This document shows, in pieces, positions 34,529 to 44,887 of a stretch of DNA of 64,000 nucleotides. The notes below the pieces were generated by a model. The model searched no databases. It had not been told where the DNA came from and saw only the letters and a list, made by a program, of their open reading frames with translations. The DNA lies in NCBI RefSeq assembly GCF_003815655.1, contig NZ_CP033917.1, positions 2,604,001-2,668,000 on the forward strand, read 5' to 3'. The position numbers were made by a program, and so were the translations under genes. This stretch comes from Chryseobacterium sp. G0201. GTDB taxonomy: Bacteria > Bacteroidota > Bacteroidia > Flavobacteriales > Weeksellaceae. How positions within the stretch are numbered: position 1 is the first letter of the stretch; each line of letters opens with the position of its first letter.

Positions 34529-35641
34529 TTAAGATAAAATAATAATGTCGATCTGTCGTTCATTCAATCGGTTCATCAGAGTATAGATCCAGCTGTAGCC
34601 GGAAAGTCTCTGCCAAAGTTTTGCATGAGGTTTTCCGATGCAAACCGTGGTGATGTTATGCTCGATCACGTAATCTAAAATCCCTTTGTGGACGCTGTTT
34701 TCTTTAATCCTAATGACTTTCGCTCCCAATTCCTGCGCTAAATTAAAATTATTAATCAAATATCTTTGCTTATCCAAAGCTATTTTTTCAGGATTTTCTG
34801 ATGGTTTCTGCACATATAAAACAGTCCACGGACTATTATAATAACTCGCCAATCTTGAAGTTTTTCTAATGATATTTTTAGCAATTTTCTCGTTACTGCT
34901 GATGCATACGAGAAATTTTATAGGTTTAAAATTTTCTGTTTTTACCTCTGTTTCAACCTTTTTTTCAACGTGGGTGGCTACTTCTTTTAAAGCTAATTCG
35001 CGGAGCTGTAAAATATGTCCGCTTTGAAAGAAATTATTTAAAGCCGTCTGAATTTTTTCCTTTTTGTAAATTTTTCCTTCTTTGAGTCTCGTTAAAAGTT
35101 CGTCAGCGGTTAAATCGATATTCACCACTTCATCAGCTAAAGCTAAAATTTTATCGGGAACGCGTTCTGTAACTTCAATTCCTGTTATTTTTTTAACTTC
35201 TTCATTTAAACTTTCAATGTGCTGAATATTCATCGCACTGATGACGTTGATTCCGTTATCGAGGATTTCCAGAACGTCCTGCCATCTTTTTTTGTTTTTG
35301 GAGCCTTCTACATTGGTGTGAGCCAATTCATCCACCAAAACAACTTCCGGATGTTCATTGATAATCGTCTGAAGATCCATTTCTTCAAGGTTTTTACCTT
35401 TGTAAAACGTTGATCTTCTCGCAATTTCAGGAATTCCGTCTACCAAAGCTACGGTTTCTTCTCTTCCGTGAGTTTCTATGTAGCCTATTTTTACATCAAT
35501 GCCGTTTCTCAACAATGCATGGGCTTCCTGAAGCATTCGGAAGGTTTTCCCGACACCTGCACTCATCCCAATGTAGATCTTGAATTTTCCTTTTTTGGAT
35601 TTTTGGATCAGTTCTAAAAATTGCTTTGCTGATGATGACAT
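34529..35641 (-). CDS. kdpD: KdpD-like K+ sensor protein without kinase domain
   Basis: From ATG 35641 the product is 370 residues. It contains the KdpD N-terminal domain with Walker A-like GMSAGVGKT (about 21-29) and D-E-L-A-H-T-N-V-E-G-S, then a universal-stress-protein-like domain (about 235-370). The transmembrane, GAF and kinase parts of canonical KdpD (about 890 residues) are absent; the kinase lies in the next gene. It is cytosolic and may sense K+ or c-di-AMP-type ligands through the USP domain, which is inference from the family. The frame to 35677 adds 12 unlikely residues. Confidence 0.88.
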   Translation of the reverse strand: MSSSAKQFLELIQKSKKGKFKIYIGMSAGVGKTFRMLQEAHALLRNGIDVKIGYIETHGREETVALVDGIPEIARRSTFYKGKNLEEMDLQTIINEHPEVVLVDELAHTNVEGSKNKKRWQDVLEILDNGINVISAMNIQHIESLNEEVKKITGIEVTERVPDKILALADEVVNIDLTADELLTRLKEGKIYKKEKIQTALNNFFQSGHILQLRELALKEVATHVEKKVETEVKTENFKPIKFLVCISSNEKIAKNIIRKTSRLASYYNSPWTVLYVQKPSENPEKIALDKQRYLINNFNLAQELGAKVIRIKENSVHKGILDYVIEHNITTVCIGKPHAKLWQRLSGYSWIYTLMNRLNERQIDIIILS

Positions 35642-35757
35642 TAATTTTATTCTTTTTAATTTTATTTTTTGAAACATGATATTGTTGGAAGTTTGAAGCT
35701 GGAAGTTATTACTACAAATTATTTAATCCTAACCTCCAACTTCCATCTTCCCGCTTT

Positions 35758-36843
35758 TTAAAACCAAGCTGCAAGACTTGTTGTAATGAAAAAATTCCCT
35801 TGTTTAAGCTCATCATTCTTTACAAAAATGGCATCTTTAGAAGTAAAACCTCTCGCTTCTGTACGGAATACAACATTTTTTAGGATCGAATAATCTACAT
35901 TCAGAGAATATCCGTAGGTTTGAAATCCGTTTTGCGTTTTTGTACTGATAATAACTCCATTTTTGTCATTGTAATATTCAAGTCTTCCGGCTAAAGCCCA
36001 TTTATCATTAAATTGATATTTCATCAACATATTTGGAGTGTACCAAATGTTGTATTGTTCGCTTCCTTTTAATTTTTGTTCGGCTCCGATATCGAAACCA
36101 AGAATGGTAGAAAACTGTTTCGTTACTTGAAAAATTCCGTGTAAATCATGGAAATAACGCATTTTTTTCTCTTCTTTTGATTTATCATTTCCGACGAATG
36201 AACTGCTGTTCAAGGTAATTTTATCATTCGGTTTATAGGTTATTTGATGTCCAAACGAGATGCTTTGATTACCGTCGGCTTTTGCGATACGCTGCCATCC
36301 ATTCAGAACCAATCCGCTTAGAAACCATTTTCCACTGTCTGAAGTGTAGGAAATTTTGGCTCCCGTTTCAAAGTAAGGCGAATTTTCTGCAGCTAAACTT
36401 CTTGTAAGATTCATATTATCCTTTCCTATGGCACTTTCCCAACCGATATGAGAAGGTATGATGCCGGCATCGATCCACAAATTTTTATTTTTTGAAATTT
36501 TAATTCCAATATTAGCTTCATTCACATAACGTAAAGCATCTTGCTCTGCTACCATATTATCTTGTGCATAAGTTCCTGCCATTAAAGCAAAGTTGGCCCG
36601 AAGATTTTCACTTTGGTAAGTTGCTTTTGCAAGTCCTAAATTAAGATTCAGCTCGTTATGACGATTGTATGAATATAGAAAATCCTGACGGTTATGGCTG
36701 GCCGGTTCATTAAAATCATAGCTGTAAAAAAGCTCTGCATAAGCAGAAAATGTGATCTTATTGCCAATTTTCATCGAATCCGAAGACTGTGCCTTCGGAA
36801 AGAATACACACAACATAAGTCCAATGACAATATACTTTTTCAT
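35758..36843 (-). CDS. Outer-membrane porin of the kdp cluster (bbp2-like), copy 2
   Basis: The 361-residue protein has a Sec signal peptide (cleavage about residue 19) and a beta-barrel with alternating hydrophobic strands ending in A-A-W-F, the C-terminal Phe typical of outer-membrane barrels. It shares P-Y-F-x-x-G-A-x-I and V-L-N-G-W-Q with the 456-residue protein upstream, so the two are paralogues. Placement between kdpC and the sensor genes suggests a route for K+ across the outer membrane at low K+. ATG 36843 is preferred over a TTG at 36849. Confidence 0.7.
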   Translation of the reverse strand: MKKYIVIGLMLCVFFPKAQSSDSMKIGNKITFSAYAELFYSYDFNEPASHNRQDFLYSYNRHNELNLNLGLAKATYQSENLRANFALMAGTYAQDNMVAEQDALRYVNEANIGIKISKNKNLWIDAGIIPSHIGWESAIGKDNMNLTRSLAAENSPYFETGAKISYTSDSGKWFLSGLVLNGWQRIAKADGNQSISFGHQITYKPNDKITLNSSSFVGNDKSKEEKKMRYFHDLHGIFQVTKQFSTILGFDIGAEQKLKGSEQYNIWYTPNMLMKYQFNDKWALAGRLEYYNDKNGVIISTKTQNGFQTYGYSLNVDYSILKNVVFRTEARGFTSKDAIFVKNDELKQGNFFITTSLAAWF

Positions 36844-36946
36844 GTTCAAATTTCTTTTTAGTAATGGTTAATTGTTTTTAAGAGCTCGAAACAATTAAAG
36901 TTAATTATTTCGAGCTTATAGTAAGTATTAAAATTTATTTTGTTGG

Positions 36947-38317
36947 CTACAGTCTGAACATTACAGCCAATGTCAATCTGCTGTCAGACTTTCTTAAATC
37001 GGGTCTCCAAGAGTCAATTGGAGTATCTATCCATCCGTCCGGACTGGTTGTTCCGCCAGATCCTGCGAAATAAGGGATATTACTTTTTCTGAATCCGTAT
37101 TCTAATCTGAAAGTTACGAATTGATTCGGCATGATATCCACAGTTGCCGTTCCCTGAAACATTTTTAGTTTTTCTCCTTTTGCAATGGCATCATTAAAAT
37201 CGTTGTTGGCAACTGGAGAAGGGGAGAATGCTAAATAAGCTCCCGGATTTGAAACAGCATCAGCTCTTAAGGATAACGCAATTTTATTGTTATGAAACCA
37301 AAGTCTGTTGGCAATGGAAGTTCCGATCATGTAATTGTCTTTTGCCTTCAAACCTCCACCGCTCTGGAATCCGTAATGGTTGTTGATACTGAAAGCAGCC
37401 TGTGACAAGCCTTTGCTTTCTTTATTGTGGAAATATCTCGCAACAATACTGTGGTCATGGTGAAAACGGCGAACATCAGGATTATTTCTCGTGTCTTTTC
37501 CGTTTAAATAAAAATTGGCAACCAACTGAAGATTTTCGTTCGGACGGTAGTAATTGGAAACTCCCAATCCAAGACCTTTATTCCATGAATTATAAGTCTG
37601 CCAACCGTTCAACACCCAAAGTTCAACCTTATATTTTTTTGAAGGATATGCCTGAATTCTAGCTCCCTGAAAATAGAAAGGTGTAAAATCGCAGACCAAA
37701 CTTCTCTGATAGTTCCAGTTTTCTCCCAGAACATAACTTTCCAAACCGATGTAACTCATGAAAATCCCGGCTTCAACATTCAAACCGTGCATTACGTTGA
37801 AATGATAACCTGCTGCAGCTTCTCGGATATTTTTTAAATTACTCACACTTGTATTTTTACCATGATTTACGGTTCCGTCCAAATCTTGAACAATAGAGCC
37901 CATTTGCCCATATTGTAACCATAAACGGCCGATCATATTTTTGTAGTTGGTTTCTAAACCGATACTCGCCATATTGATCGTAAATTCATTGGAACGACCG
38001 ATTGCTGCTGAAATCGTGTGTGTATTATCTTGTGGATTACGAAAATCGTAATTATAATAGGCATCTACATAGGTTACACCCGTTAAAATCGTTTCTCCAT
38101 CTTTATCTTTTAAAGTTAAAGGAAAATCTGTCTGGCGGTTTTGTCCGTTGATCCAAGTCAGATCGTAACCGTCAAAAGGAATTTTAGAATCGGTTTTTGC
38201 TGTTAGCGAATCTTTCGGTTGTAAGGAAACTGAATCTTTTTTAATTTCCTGTGCATTCATAGGATTTAAAGCAAAAAATCCCAATAAAAAAATAGCCTGA
38301 ATAGTTTTTGATTTCAT
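36947..38317 (-). CDS. Outer-membrane porin of the kdp cluster (bbp2-like), copy 1
   Basis: The 456-residue product has a signal peptide (about 1-22, cleavage near M-N-A-Q) and a beta-barrel ending in L-A-V-M-F-R-L, with aromatic girdle strands. Family features are those of the putative beta-barrel porin-2 (bbp2) group. It follows kdpC by 102 bp and precedes its paralogue by 103 bp; both gaps are longer than those within kdpFABC, so internal promoters are possible. Transport substrate is inferred from the operon only. Confidence 0.7.
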   Translation of the reverse strand: MKSKTIQAIFLLGFFALNPMNAQEIKKDSVSLQPKDSLTAKTDSKIPFDGYDLTWINGQNRQTDFPLTLKDKDGETILTGVTYVDAYYNYDFRNPQDNTHTISAAIGRSNEFTINMASIGLETNYKNMIGRLWLQYGQMGSIVQDLDGTVNHGKNTSVSNLKNIREAAAGYHFNVMHGLNVEAGIFMSYIGLESYVLGENWNYQRSLVCDFTPFYFQGARIQAYPSKKYKVELWVLNGWQTYNSWNKGLGLGVSNYYRPNENLQLVANFYLNGKDTRNNPDVRRFHHDHSIVARYFHNKESKGLSQAAFSINNHYGFQSGGGLKAKDNYMIGTSIANRLWFHNNKIALSLRADAVSNPGAYLAFSPSPVANNDFNDAIAKGEKLKMFQGTATVDIMPNQFVTFRLEYGFRKSNIPYFAGSGGTTSPDGWIDTPIDSWRPDLRKSDSRLTLAVMFRL

Positions 38318-38419
38318 TATATAAATATTGATAACAATGTGTAGTTTTAATTAAAAAGTGTCATCTAGGCTGACAAATCCAGTCTTTAACTTTTGCTTCT
38401 TGTTTTAAGACAAAAGAAA

Positions 38420-38977
38420 TTACTTCAATTGATCTAAAGCGATATTCAGCTTTAAAACATTCAATTTCGAAGGTCCAAAAAGTCCCAAAAGAGGTTTTTC
38501 TGTTTGATTTTTAATAAGATTTTCAATTTTTTCCAGAGAGATATTTCTTTCTTTTGCAATTCTTTTGGCTTGGTATAAGGCGCCTTCTTCAGAAATATCA
38601 GGATCCAGTCCGCTTCCGCTTGCTGTAGCTAATTCTACGGGAACTTTCGTATTTTCCATTTCAGGATTCTGCATTTTCAAAGTATCAATTCTTTTTTGCA
38701 CGTTTTGCAAATACTCTTCATTGCTTGGTCCTTTATTGCTCCCCGCACTTCCTGCAGCATTGTAATCAACTGCAGATGGGCGACCGTGGAAATATTTAAG
38801 AGATTTAAAATCCTGTCCGATATTGGCGTAAAACTTTTGTCCGTTATAATTGATGATCTCTGCATTTCCCTGAGTTGGTAAAATTTTAGAACCTGCGAAA
38901 ACAAAGATTAAATATAGGGCTACCACAACCAGCATAACCAGAGATAATCTCAACGCTGAAATAAGATAAATTTTCAT
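38420..38977 (-). CDS. kdpC: K+-transporting ATPase subunit C
   Basis: The 185-residue protein has one N-terminal membrane helix (about 9-29) and an extracytoplasmic domain with F-x-G-R-P-S-A-V-D-Y-N, A-T-A-S-G-S-G-L-D-P-D-I-S and N-V-L-x-L-N, the standard KdpC motifs. It stabilises the KdpA-KdpB complex and helps capture K+. Its start is 12 bp after kdpB. Confidence 0.95.
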   Translation of the reverse strand: MKIYLISALRLSLVMLVVVALYLIFVFAGSKILPTQGNAEIINYNGQKFYANIGQDFKSLKYFHGRPSAVDYNAAGSAGSNKGPSNEEYLQNVQKRIDTLKMQNPEMENTKVPVELATASGSGLDPDISEEGALYQAKRIAKERNISLEKIENLIKNQTEKPLLGLFGPSKLNVLKLNIALDQLK

Positions 38978-38989
38978 TTTTTTAAATTT

Positions 38990-41029
38990 TTAAAAGAATA
39001 GACTGATAAATAAGTCAATGATTTTTATTCCTATGAATGGAGCGATAATTCCTCCCAAACCGTAGATCAAAAGATTTCTTCTCAATAATGCACTTGCACC
39101 GATCGGTTTGTAAGCAACACCTTTCAACGCTAATGGAATTAAGAATGGAATAATGATCGCATTAAAAATAATGGCCGATAAAATCGCTGATTCAGGACTG
39201 TGAAGATTCATGATATTCAATTTCTGAAGCGCCGGAATAAACGTGATAAACAGCGCCGGAATAATGGCAAAATATTTAGCAACATCATTCGCAATACTGA
39301 AAGTTGTCAACGTTCCACGAGTCATTAATAACTGTTTTCCGATTTCTACGATCTCGATTAATTTTGTCGGGTCATTATCCAGATCCACCATGTTTCCGGC
39401 TTCTTTTGCGGCCTGAGTTCCACTGTTCATGGCAACACCAACATCGGCTTGGGCTAGGGCAGGAGCGTCATTCGTTCCGTCACCCATCATGGCAACCAGT
39501 TTACCTTCCTGTTGTTCTTTTTTGATGTAATTCATCTTATCTTCAGGTTTAGCTTCTGCGATAAAATCATCTACACCGGCTTTTTCTGCGATAAATTTTG
39601 CGGTTAAAGGGTTATCACCTGTTACCATTACGGTTTTCACACCCATTTTTCTCAATCGTTGAAAACGTTCCTGAATTCCGGTTTTGATGATATCCTGAAG
39701 TTCAATAACTCCCCAAACTTTTTCATTAACGGAAACCACCAATGGAGTTCCTCCGTTTTCAGAAATTTTGGTTACAGCGTCCTGAGTTTCCTGTGGGAAA
39801 ATATTTCCGGCTTTTTCAGTCAGTTTTTTAATGGTGTCGTAAGCTCCTTTTCTAATTCTTGTGTTTTCAAAATCAATACCTGAAGTTCTGGTTTCAGCCG
39901 TAAAATCGATGTAGACAGGATTTGGAACAAGCAAGTCTTCAGATTTTAATTGGCTTAATTCTATAATTGATTTTCCTTCCGGAGTTTCATCAGCAACAGA
40001 ACTTAATGCTGAACCTTTGATAAATTCTTCAAGTTGAATTCCATTTGAAGGATGAAATTGAGTTGCTTTACGGTTTCCGATGGTGATTGTTCCTGTCTTA
40101 TCAAGAAGTAGAACGTCAATATCTCCAGCAGTTTCAACAGCTTTACCACTTTTTGTAATAACGTTGGCTCTCAAAGCTCTGTCCATCCCCGCAATTCCAA
40201 TTGCAGAAAGCAGACCTCCGATCGTTGTGGGTATCAGACAAACGAAAAGTGATATAAATGCCGCAATGGTAATCGGCGTCTGCGAATAATCTGCAAAGGG
40301 TTTTAAAGTAACTGTAACTATTATGAAAGTGAGGGTAAACCCTGCTAAAAGTATGGTTAATGCGATCTCGTTCGGTGTTTTCTGTCTTGAAGCACCTTCT
40401 ACAAGGGCGATCATTTTATCAAGGAAAGATTCTCCGGGCTTGGTGGTAACTTTCACCTTTATTCTGTCGGAAAGTACTTTTGTACCACCTGTTACGGAAC
40501 TTTTATCTCCACCAGATTCTCTGATCACGGGTGCACTTTCTCCTGTGATTGCGGATTCATCGATTGTTGCCAACCCTTCGATAATTTCACCATCCATCGG
40601 GATCTGATCACCTGCTTCACAAAGGAAAATATCTCCCAGTTTCATTTCTGCAGACATTTTTAAGGCTGTTTCCACCTGAAATCCCGGTTTGTTGTCGATG
40701 ATTAATTTTGCAGGAGTTTCTTCACGCGTTTTTCTCAACGTATCTGCCTGTGCTTTCCCTCTTGCTTCTGCGATGGCTTCTGCGAAGTTGGCAAATAAAA
40801 CAGTAAAGAATAAGATAATAAATACTAAAAAGTTATAGGTGAAACTGCCCTGTGATTTGTCTCCCGTTAAACTGAATAAGCTTACGATAAACATGACAAC
40901 TGTTCCGACTTCTACCAGAAACATGACAGGATTTTTAAACATGATTTTCGGATTCAGCTTAACGAAAGACTGTCTGATAGCTTCGTTAACCAAATCTTTT
41001 TGAAACAATGTTTGTGATTGATTTTTCAT
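38990..41029 (-). CDS. kdpB: K+-transporting P-type ATPase subunit B
   Basis: From ATG 41029 the product is 679 residues. It is a P-type ATPase with the T-G-E-S actuator loop (A-I-T-G-E-S-A-P-V), phosphorylated Asp310 in [10 protein letters not shown], and the hinge [10 protein letters not shown]. It hydrolyses ATP to drive K+ through KdpA. Seven membrane segments are expected. The frame to 41071 adds a stretch not found in KdpB. It is 165 bp after kdpA, an unusually long gap inside kdpFABC. Confidence 0.96.
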   Translation of the reverse strand: MKNQSQTLFQKDLVNEAIRQSFVKLNPKIMFKNPVMFLVEVGTVVMFIVSLFSLTGDKSQGSFTYNFLVFIILFFTVLFANFAEAIAEARGKAQADTLRKTREETPAKLIIDNKPGFQVETALKMSAEMKLGDIFLCEAGDQIPMDGEIIEGLATIDESAITGESAPVIRESGGDKSSVTGGTKVLSDRIKVKVTTKPGESFLDKMIALVEGASRQKTPNEIALTILLAGFTLTFIIVTVTLKPFADYSQTPITIAAFISLFVCLIPTTIGGLLSAIGIAGMDRALRANVITKSGKAVETAGDIDVLLLDKTGTITIGNRKATQFHPSNGIQLEEFIKGSALSSVADETPEGKSIIELSQLKSEDLLVPNPVYIDFTAETRTSGIDFENTRIRKGAYDTIKKLTEKAGNIFPQETQDAVTKISENGGTPLVVSVNEKVWGVIELQDIIKTGIQERFQRLRKMGVKTVMVTGDNPLTAKFIAEKAGVDDFIAEAKPEDKMNYIKKEQQEGKLVAMMGDGTNDAPALAQADVGVAMNSGTQAAKEAGNMVDLDNDPTKLIEIVEIGKQLLMTRGTLTTFSIANDVAKYFAIIPALFITFIPALQKLNIMNLHSPESAILSAIIFNAIIIPFLIPLALKGVAYKPIGASALLRRNLLIYGLGGIIAPFIGIKIIDLFISLFF

Positions 41030-41194
41030 TTTTTTGAAATAGTTATATAATTGTAAACCAATGGTAACCATTAAGGTGAATAAAGAGATAAGTGATGAAA
41101 TGGATAATGTTATTCAAGTGAATGATTCTATGAGATTTAGACTAGTTTTCTTACTCTCATCAATTCCTTAATGGCTTACGATTGATTTTAATTT

Positions 41195-42889
41195 TTATTT
41201 AGAAAAATATTGAAGTTGTTCTGCAATTGGTCCCAAAGTAAGTGCTGGGAAGAATGATAAAGCTGCGATCAGAAGAATAACGGCTAAAGTCATAAATCCA
41301 AAAGTTGCGGTATCAGTTTTCAATGTTCCTGAACTTTCCGGGATATATTTTTTCTGAGCTAAACATCCTGCAATGGCAATTGGACCGATGATCGGGATGA
41401 ATCTTGATAACAACAACACAATTCCTGTTGAAATATTCCACCAAGGCGTATTGTCGCCCAATCCTTCAAATCCGGAGCCGTTATTGGCTGATGATGAAGT
41501 GAATTCGTATAACATTTCACTAAAACCATGAAAACCTGGATTGTTTAATGTTTTGGCTCCAAATTCAGGCATATAAGCTGTTAAAGCTGTTCCGACAAGA
41601 ATTAAAAAAGGGTGAAATAAAGCAACGATCATCGCTATTTTCATTTCTTTGGCTTCGATTTTTTTACCCATAAATTCAGGCGTCCTTCCGACCATAAGAC
41701 CGCTCATAAATACTGCAAGAATGATGAATATAAAGTAATTTAGAATTCCGACTCCACAACCACCGTAGAAGCAGTTGATCATCATCGCCAAAAGCTGATT
41801 CATTCCTGAAAGCGGCATCGTACTGTCATGCATGGCATTTACAGAACCTGTAGAAATTACCGTTGTAGCAATACTCCAATATCCTGAAGAAGCACTTCCA
41901 AAGCGGATTTCTTTCCCTTCCATCGCTCCCAAATGATTGTCGGTTCCCATTTCTGTAATCAATGGATTTCCCTGAGTTTCATTCACAACATTCGGAACAG
42001 CAAGTGCTAGAAAACCAATGGTCATTACAGTAAAAATAGTCCACGAAAGTTTTCTTTTCTTTAAATAAAATCCTAACGCAAAAACCAACGCAAAAGGAAT
42101 GATCATCTGAGTAACCATTTCCGTCATATTGGTCATATAATTCGGGTTTTCAAGCGGGTGTGCAGAGTTGGCTCCAAAAAAACCTCCTCCGTTTGTTCCT
42201 AAGTGTTTGATTGCCACAAAAGCTGCAGCAGGACCTCTTGAAACATCAACTTTTTGACCTTCCAATGTTGTGATATGGTCTTTACCTTCGAAAGTCATCG
42301 GAGTTCCGTTGGCAGAAAGGATAAAAGCCACTACAATACTGATCGGAATCAATATTCTGATCATCGATTTGGTGAAAAAATCGTAGAAATTACCTAATTC
42401 CGTAGTCGTTTTTTCTTTAAATGCTTTGAAAAGCACAGCCATTGCAGCCATTCCGGTTGCAGCAGTTACAAACTGTAAAAACATTAAGTATAACTGGCTT
42501 AAATAACTGACTCCCGTTTCTCCTGAATAATGCTGTAAATTACAGTTGACCAAGAAAGAAATTGCTGTATTAAAAGCAAGATCTGGTGACATATTCGGAT
42601 TTCCGTCTGGATTTAAAGGAAGCCATGATTGATTTAATAACATGAAAAATCCGATGATGAACCAAACTAAGTTGATGGTCAGCATGGCAAACATATTCTG
42701 TTTCCAAGTCATCTGACGGTCGGGATTGATCCCTGAAATTTTATAAATAATATTTTCAATCGGCTGAAAAATTTTATCTAAAAAAGTCTTTTTATAACCG
42801 TAAACATTAGCAATGTATTTCCCTAGGAAAATACCAATGACTAATGTGATTGCGAACATCGCTATGATGCCTAAAATTTCTGTATTCAT
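41195..42889 (-). CDS. kdpA: K+-transporting ATPase subunit A
   Basis: The 564-residue integral membrane protein has about ten helices and four pore loops, including S-F-L-V-N-C-N-L-Q-H-Y-S-G-E-T-G and L-G-T-N-G-G-G-F-F-G-A-N-S-A-H-P, the selectivity-filter regions of KdpA. It forms the K+-binding channel of the complex. It starts 8 bp after the kdpF stop. Confidence 0.96.
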   Translation of the reverse strand: MNTEILGIIAMFAITLVIGIFLGKYIANVYGYKKTFLDKIFQPIENIIYKISGINPDRQMTWKQNMFAMLTINLVWFIIGFFMLLNQSWLPLNPDGNPNMSPDLAFNTAISFLVNCNLQHYSGETGVSYLSQLYLMFLQFVTAATGMAAMAVLFKAFKEKTTTELGNFYDFFTKSMIRILIPISIVVAFILSANGTPMTFEGKDHITTLEGQKVDVSRGPAAAFVAIKHLGTNGGGFFGANSAHPLENPNYMTNMTEMVTQMIIPFALVFALGFYLKKRKLSWTIFTVMTIGFLALAVPNVVNETQGNPLITEMGTDNHLGAMEGKEIRFGSASSGYWSIATTVISTGSVNAMHDSTMPLSGMNQLLAMMINCFYGGCGVGILNYFIFIILAVFMSGLMVGRTPEFMGKKIEAKEMKIAMIVALFHPFLILVGTALTAYMPEFGAKTLNNPGFHGFSEMLYEFTSSSANNGSGFEGLGDNTPWWNISTGIVLLLSRFIPIIGPIAIAGCLAQKKYIPESSGTLKTDTATFGFMTLAVILLIAALSFFPALTLGPIAEQLQYFSK

Positions 42890-42897
42890 GATTTTGA

Positions 42898-42975
42898 TTA
42901 AAATTTTTCAGGTTTCGTTAAAACATAACAGATATACCCAAAGGCTAATATTGAAAGGATAAATAAACTCCACAT
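42898..42975 (-). CDS. kdpF: Small subunit KdpF
   Basis: The minus strand encodes MWSLFILSILAFGYICYVLT followed by KPEKF and a stop: 25 residues, one membrane helix, and the Y-V-L-x-K-P-E-K-F ending typical of KdpF. It lies directly before kdpA, its conserved place. KdpF wraps around KdpA and stabilises the complex. It is easily missed because of its size. Confidence 0.85.
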   Translation of the reverse strand: MWSLFILSILAFGYICYVLTKPEKF

Positions 42976-42980
42976 AATTT

Positions 42981-43064
42981 TTATATTTTGTCAAAAAATT
43001 CAACAGATTTGTATAAAAGCCAAAACAGTACTGCGAAAAGCAATATTAAACTAATGAGCATCAT
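42981..43064 (-). CDS. Tiny membrane peptide at the head of the kdp operon
   Basis: The minus strand encodes 27 residues (MMLISLILLFAVLFWLLYKS, then VEFFDKI), a single hydrophobic helix with a charged end. It ends 5 bp before the kdpF ATG, so it would be co-translated. It is not KdpF, which follows intact. It may be a second small subunit of the pump or a leader peptide; no named family is known to me. Confidence 0.5.
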   Translation of the reverse strand: MMLISLILLFAVLFWLLYKSVEFFDKI

Positions 43065-43288
43065 GATGTTACAATTAAAGTTAATAAAGTAAAAAGCACA
43101 TACGATACAATCAAAAAGCTGAATTTTGAATGCTCCCGTTTTTTGAACGTTTTTCTTGAAATTGTCATTTTTAGAATATTTTATTTATATCCTATATGCC
43201 AAAAGAAGATCCGTTTTTTCAAAATGTGAGATAAGTGATTTTATGATAGTGTGTTACGGTGTTTATAGGTAATGTCATAACAAAGAAA
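43065..43288 (-). promoter_or_regulatory. Presumed kdp promoter region
   Basis: This stretch between the regulator terminator and the first kdp small gene holds no other gene. No TAnnTTTG -7 box was found on the minus strand. A TTTTGGCAT half-site near 43198-43205 resembles the -24 part of a sigma-54 promoter, but the GC of the -12 part is missing (ATAT is there instead), so the site is only suggestive. The NtrC-type neighbour makes sigma-54 control a reasonable hypothesis. Confidence 0.35.
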
Positions 43289-43309
43289 AGCCTATCATTT
43301 TGATAGGCT
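43289..43309 (-). terminator. Terminator after the NtrC-type regulator gene
   Basis: A perfect 9-bp stem (AGCCTATCA with TGATAGGCT) and AAA loop on the minus strand is followed by TTTTCTTT, 106 bp after the regulator stop. It separates the regulator transcript from kdp. Confidence 0.75.
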
Positions 43310-43414
43310 CATTATTATAATGATAGGATGCTTTAGGCGAGAGACAGTAAGCTATAAGCGAATTCTAGCGTAAATTTAGAACTCTTAAACACTGAGATTC
43401 TCCAACCCTCAAAC

Positions 43415-44743
43415 TCATCGCAGTTCGTATTCTTCCAATTTGCGGTACAACGTTGCAATACCAATTTCCAGCAATCTCGCTGCTTCGGCTTTGTTTCCTT
43501 TGGTGTATTTAATCACTTTTTGGATATGCTCTTTTTCTAAAGATCGCATGCTCAACGAGTCCTTTTCTGTTGAAGCAATTTTTTCGGAATAATGCGGCAG
43601 ACTTTCTGTATCCAGAATATTGTCATTCATCAAGATTAGACTTCTTTCGATGGTATTTCTTAATTCACGAATATTACCCTTCCAGTCATTTTTTTCTAAG
43701 GCTTTATAATATTCCTGGGAAACCTGAACGGATGATAAATGCAGTTTATTCGAAAAAATATCAATAAAATTTTTAGCCAAAACTTTCAGATCTTCTTTTC
43801 TTTCACGAAGTGGAGGAAGATTGATTTCGAAAACATTTAGCCTGAAATAAAGATCTTCCCTGAAATGGCCTTGTTTTATTTCGTCTTCTAAATTTCTGTT
43901 GGTCGCGGCAATTAATCTGAAATCCGATTTTGAAACCTTTGTTTCACCCATTTTCATGAATTCTTTGGTTTCCAGCACGCGAAGTAATTTTGCCTGAAGT
44001 TCGATGGGCATTTCACCAATTTCATCTAAAAATAAAGTTCCACCGTTGGCTTCTTCTACAAGACCTTTTTTGTCTTTTATGGCTCCGGTAAAAGAACCTT
44101 GTTTATGCCCGAAAAGTTCGCTTTCCAGAATTTCTTTGCTGAATGCAGAACAATTGATCGCGACAAAATTATTTTTCTTTCTGTCACTTCCTTCATGAAT
44201 AGCGTTGGCGAAAACTTCTTTTCCGGTTCCTGTTTCGCCTGTTAAAAGAACGGTTGCATCTGTTAAAGCCACTCTTTCTGCCAGTTTTTTGGCCTGAATA
44301 ATTAAAGGAGAAATTCCAATGATTTGATTAAATCCTTTTTGAATATTACTCTTTTGAACGATTTTGGATTTATTATCTTTTGCTTTTTCCAACGTTTTAT
44401 AGACCAACGGAATAATTTTCTCGTTATCATCGCCTTTCACTAAATAATCGTAAGCTCCGTTTTTCATTGCCTGAACTGCATCCGTAATATTTCCGAAAGC
44501 GGTCATCAGAATAATTTCAAGGTGAGGATATTTTGTTTTAATAGATTTCACAAGATCAACCCCGAAAGCATCGGGAAGCCGAACATCACTCAACACAACA
44601 TCAAAGTCGTATTGTTCTAGCATCGTCATCGCAGAACGCGCTGTGGAAGCTTCTTTTACGTTAAAATTTTCTTGGGAAAGGATCATTCCTAACAGTTTTA
44701 GGAGTTTGATCTCATCATCGATGATCAGAATGTTTCCGGACAT
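43415..44743 (-). CDS. NtrC-family sigma-54-dependent response regulator
   Basis: The 442-residue protein has a receiver domain (1-120; phospho-accepting Asp53 in L-S-D-V-R-L-P, with D9/D10 acidic pair), an AAA+ domain (about 138-370; Walker A GETGTGKE 169-176, GSFTGA 216-221, a variant of the sigma-54-contact GAFTGA, and L-P-P-L-R-E-R), and a Fis-type HTH (about 395-440; [18 protein letters not shown]). It is upstream of kdpFABC on the same strand, and the cluster has no KdpE. It is the likely partner of the kinase at 32808. Confidence 0.9.
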   Translation of the reverse strand: MSGNILIIDDEIKLLKLLGMILSQENFNVKEASTARSAMTMLEQYDFDVVLSDVRLPDAFGVDLVKSIKTKYPHLEIILMTAFGNITDAVQAMKNGAYDYLVKGDDNEKIIPLVYKTLEKAKDNKSKIVQKSNIQKGFNQIIGISPLIIQAKKLAERVALTDATVLLTGETGTGKEVFANAIHEGSDRKKNNFVAINCSAFSKEILESELFGHKQGSFTGAIKDKKGLVEEANGGTLFLDEIGEMPIELQAKLLRVLETKEFMKMGETKVSKSDFRLIAATNRNLEDEIKQGHFREDLYFRLNVFEINLPPLRERKEDLKVLAKNFIDIFSNKLHLSSVQVSQEYYKALEKNDWKGNIRELRNTIERSLILMNDNILDTESLPHYSEKIASTEKDSLSMRSLEKEHIQKVIKYTKGNKAEAARLLEIGIATLYRKLEEYELR

Positions 44744-44769
44744 GGTATGGTTTTTTGGAAAACTTAGTG

Positions 44770-44777
44770 CAAACTTA
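44770..44777 (-). promoter_or_regulatory. -7 promoter element of the NtrC-type regulator gene
   Basis: On the minus strand TAAGTTTG matches TAnnTTTG, 26 bp before the ATG at 44743. A CTTTG about 21 bp further upstream may serve as -33. Confidence 0.5.
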
Positions 44778-44887
44778 GATAATTATTTTGAAAAAAGACA
44801 AAGAAAGCTAAGATGGTTGAGATTGGTTTTGTTGTTTGGGAGCCTTGTTAAGGTTTTTTGACTTCATGACAATTTATCGACAAAAAC

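Noticed and set aside
43198..43214. Sigma-54 promoter before kdp
   Set aside because: TTGGCA of the -24 part is present but the -12 GC is missing at the required distance, so it is recorded only as a possibility.
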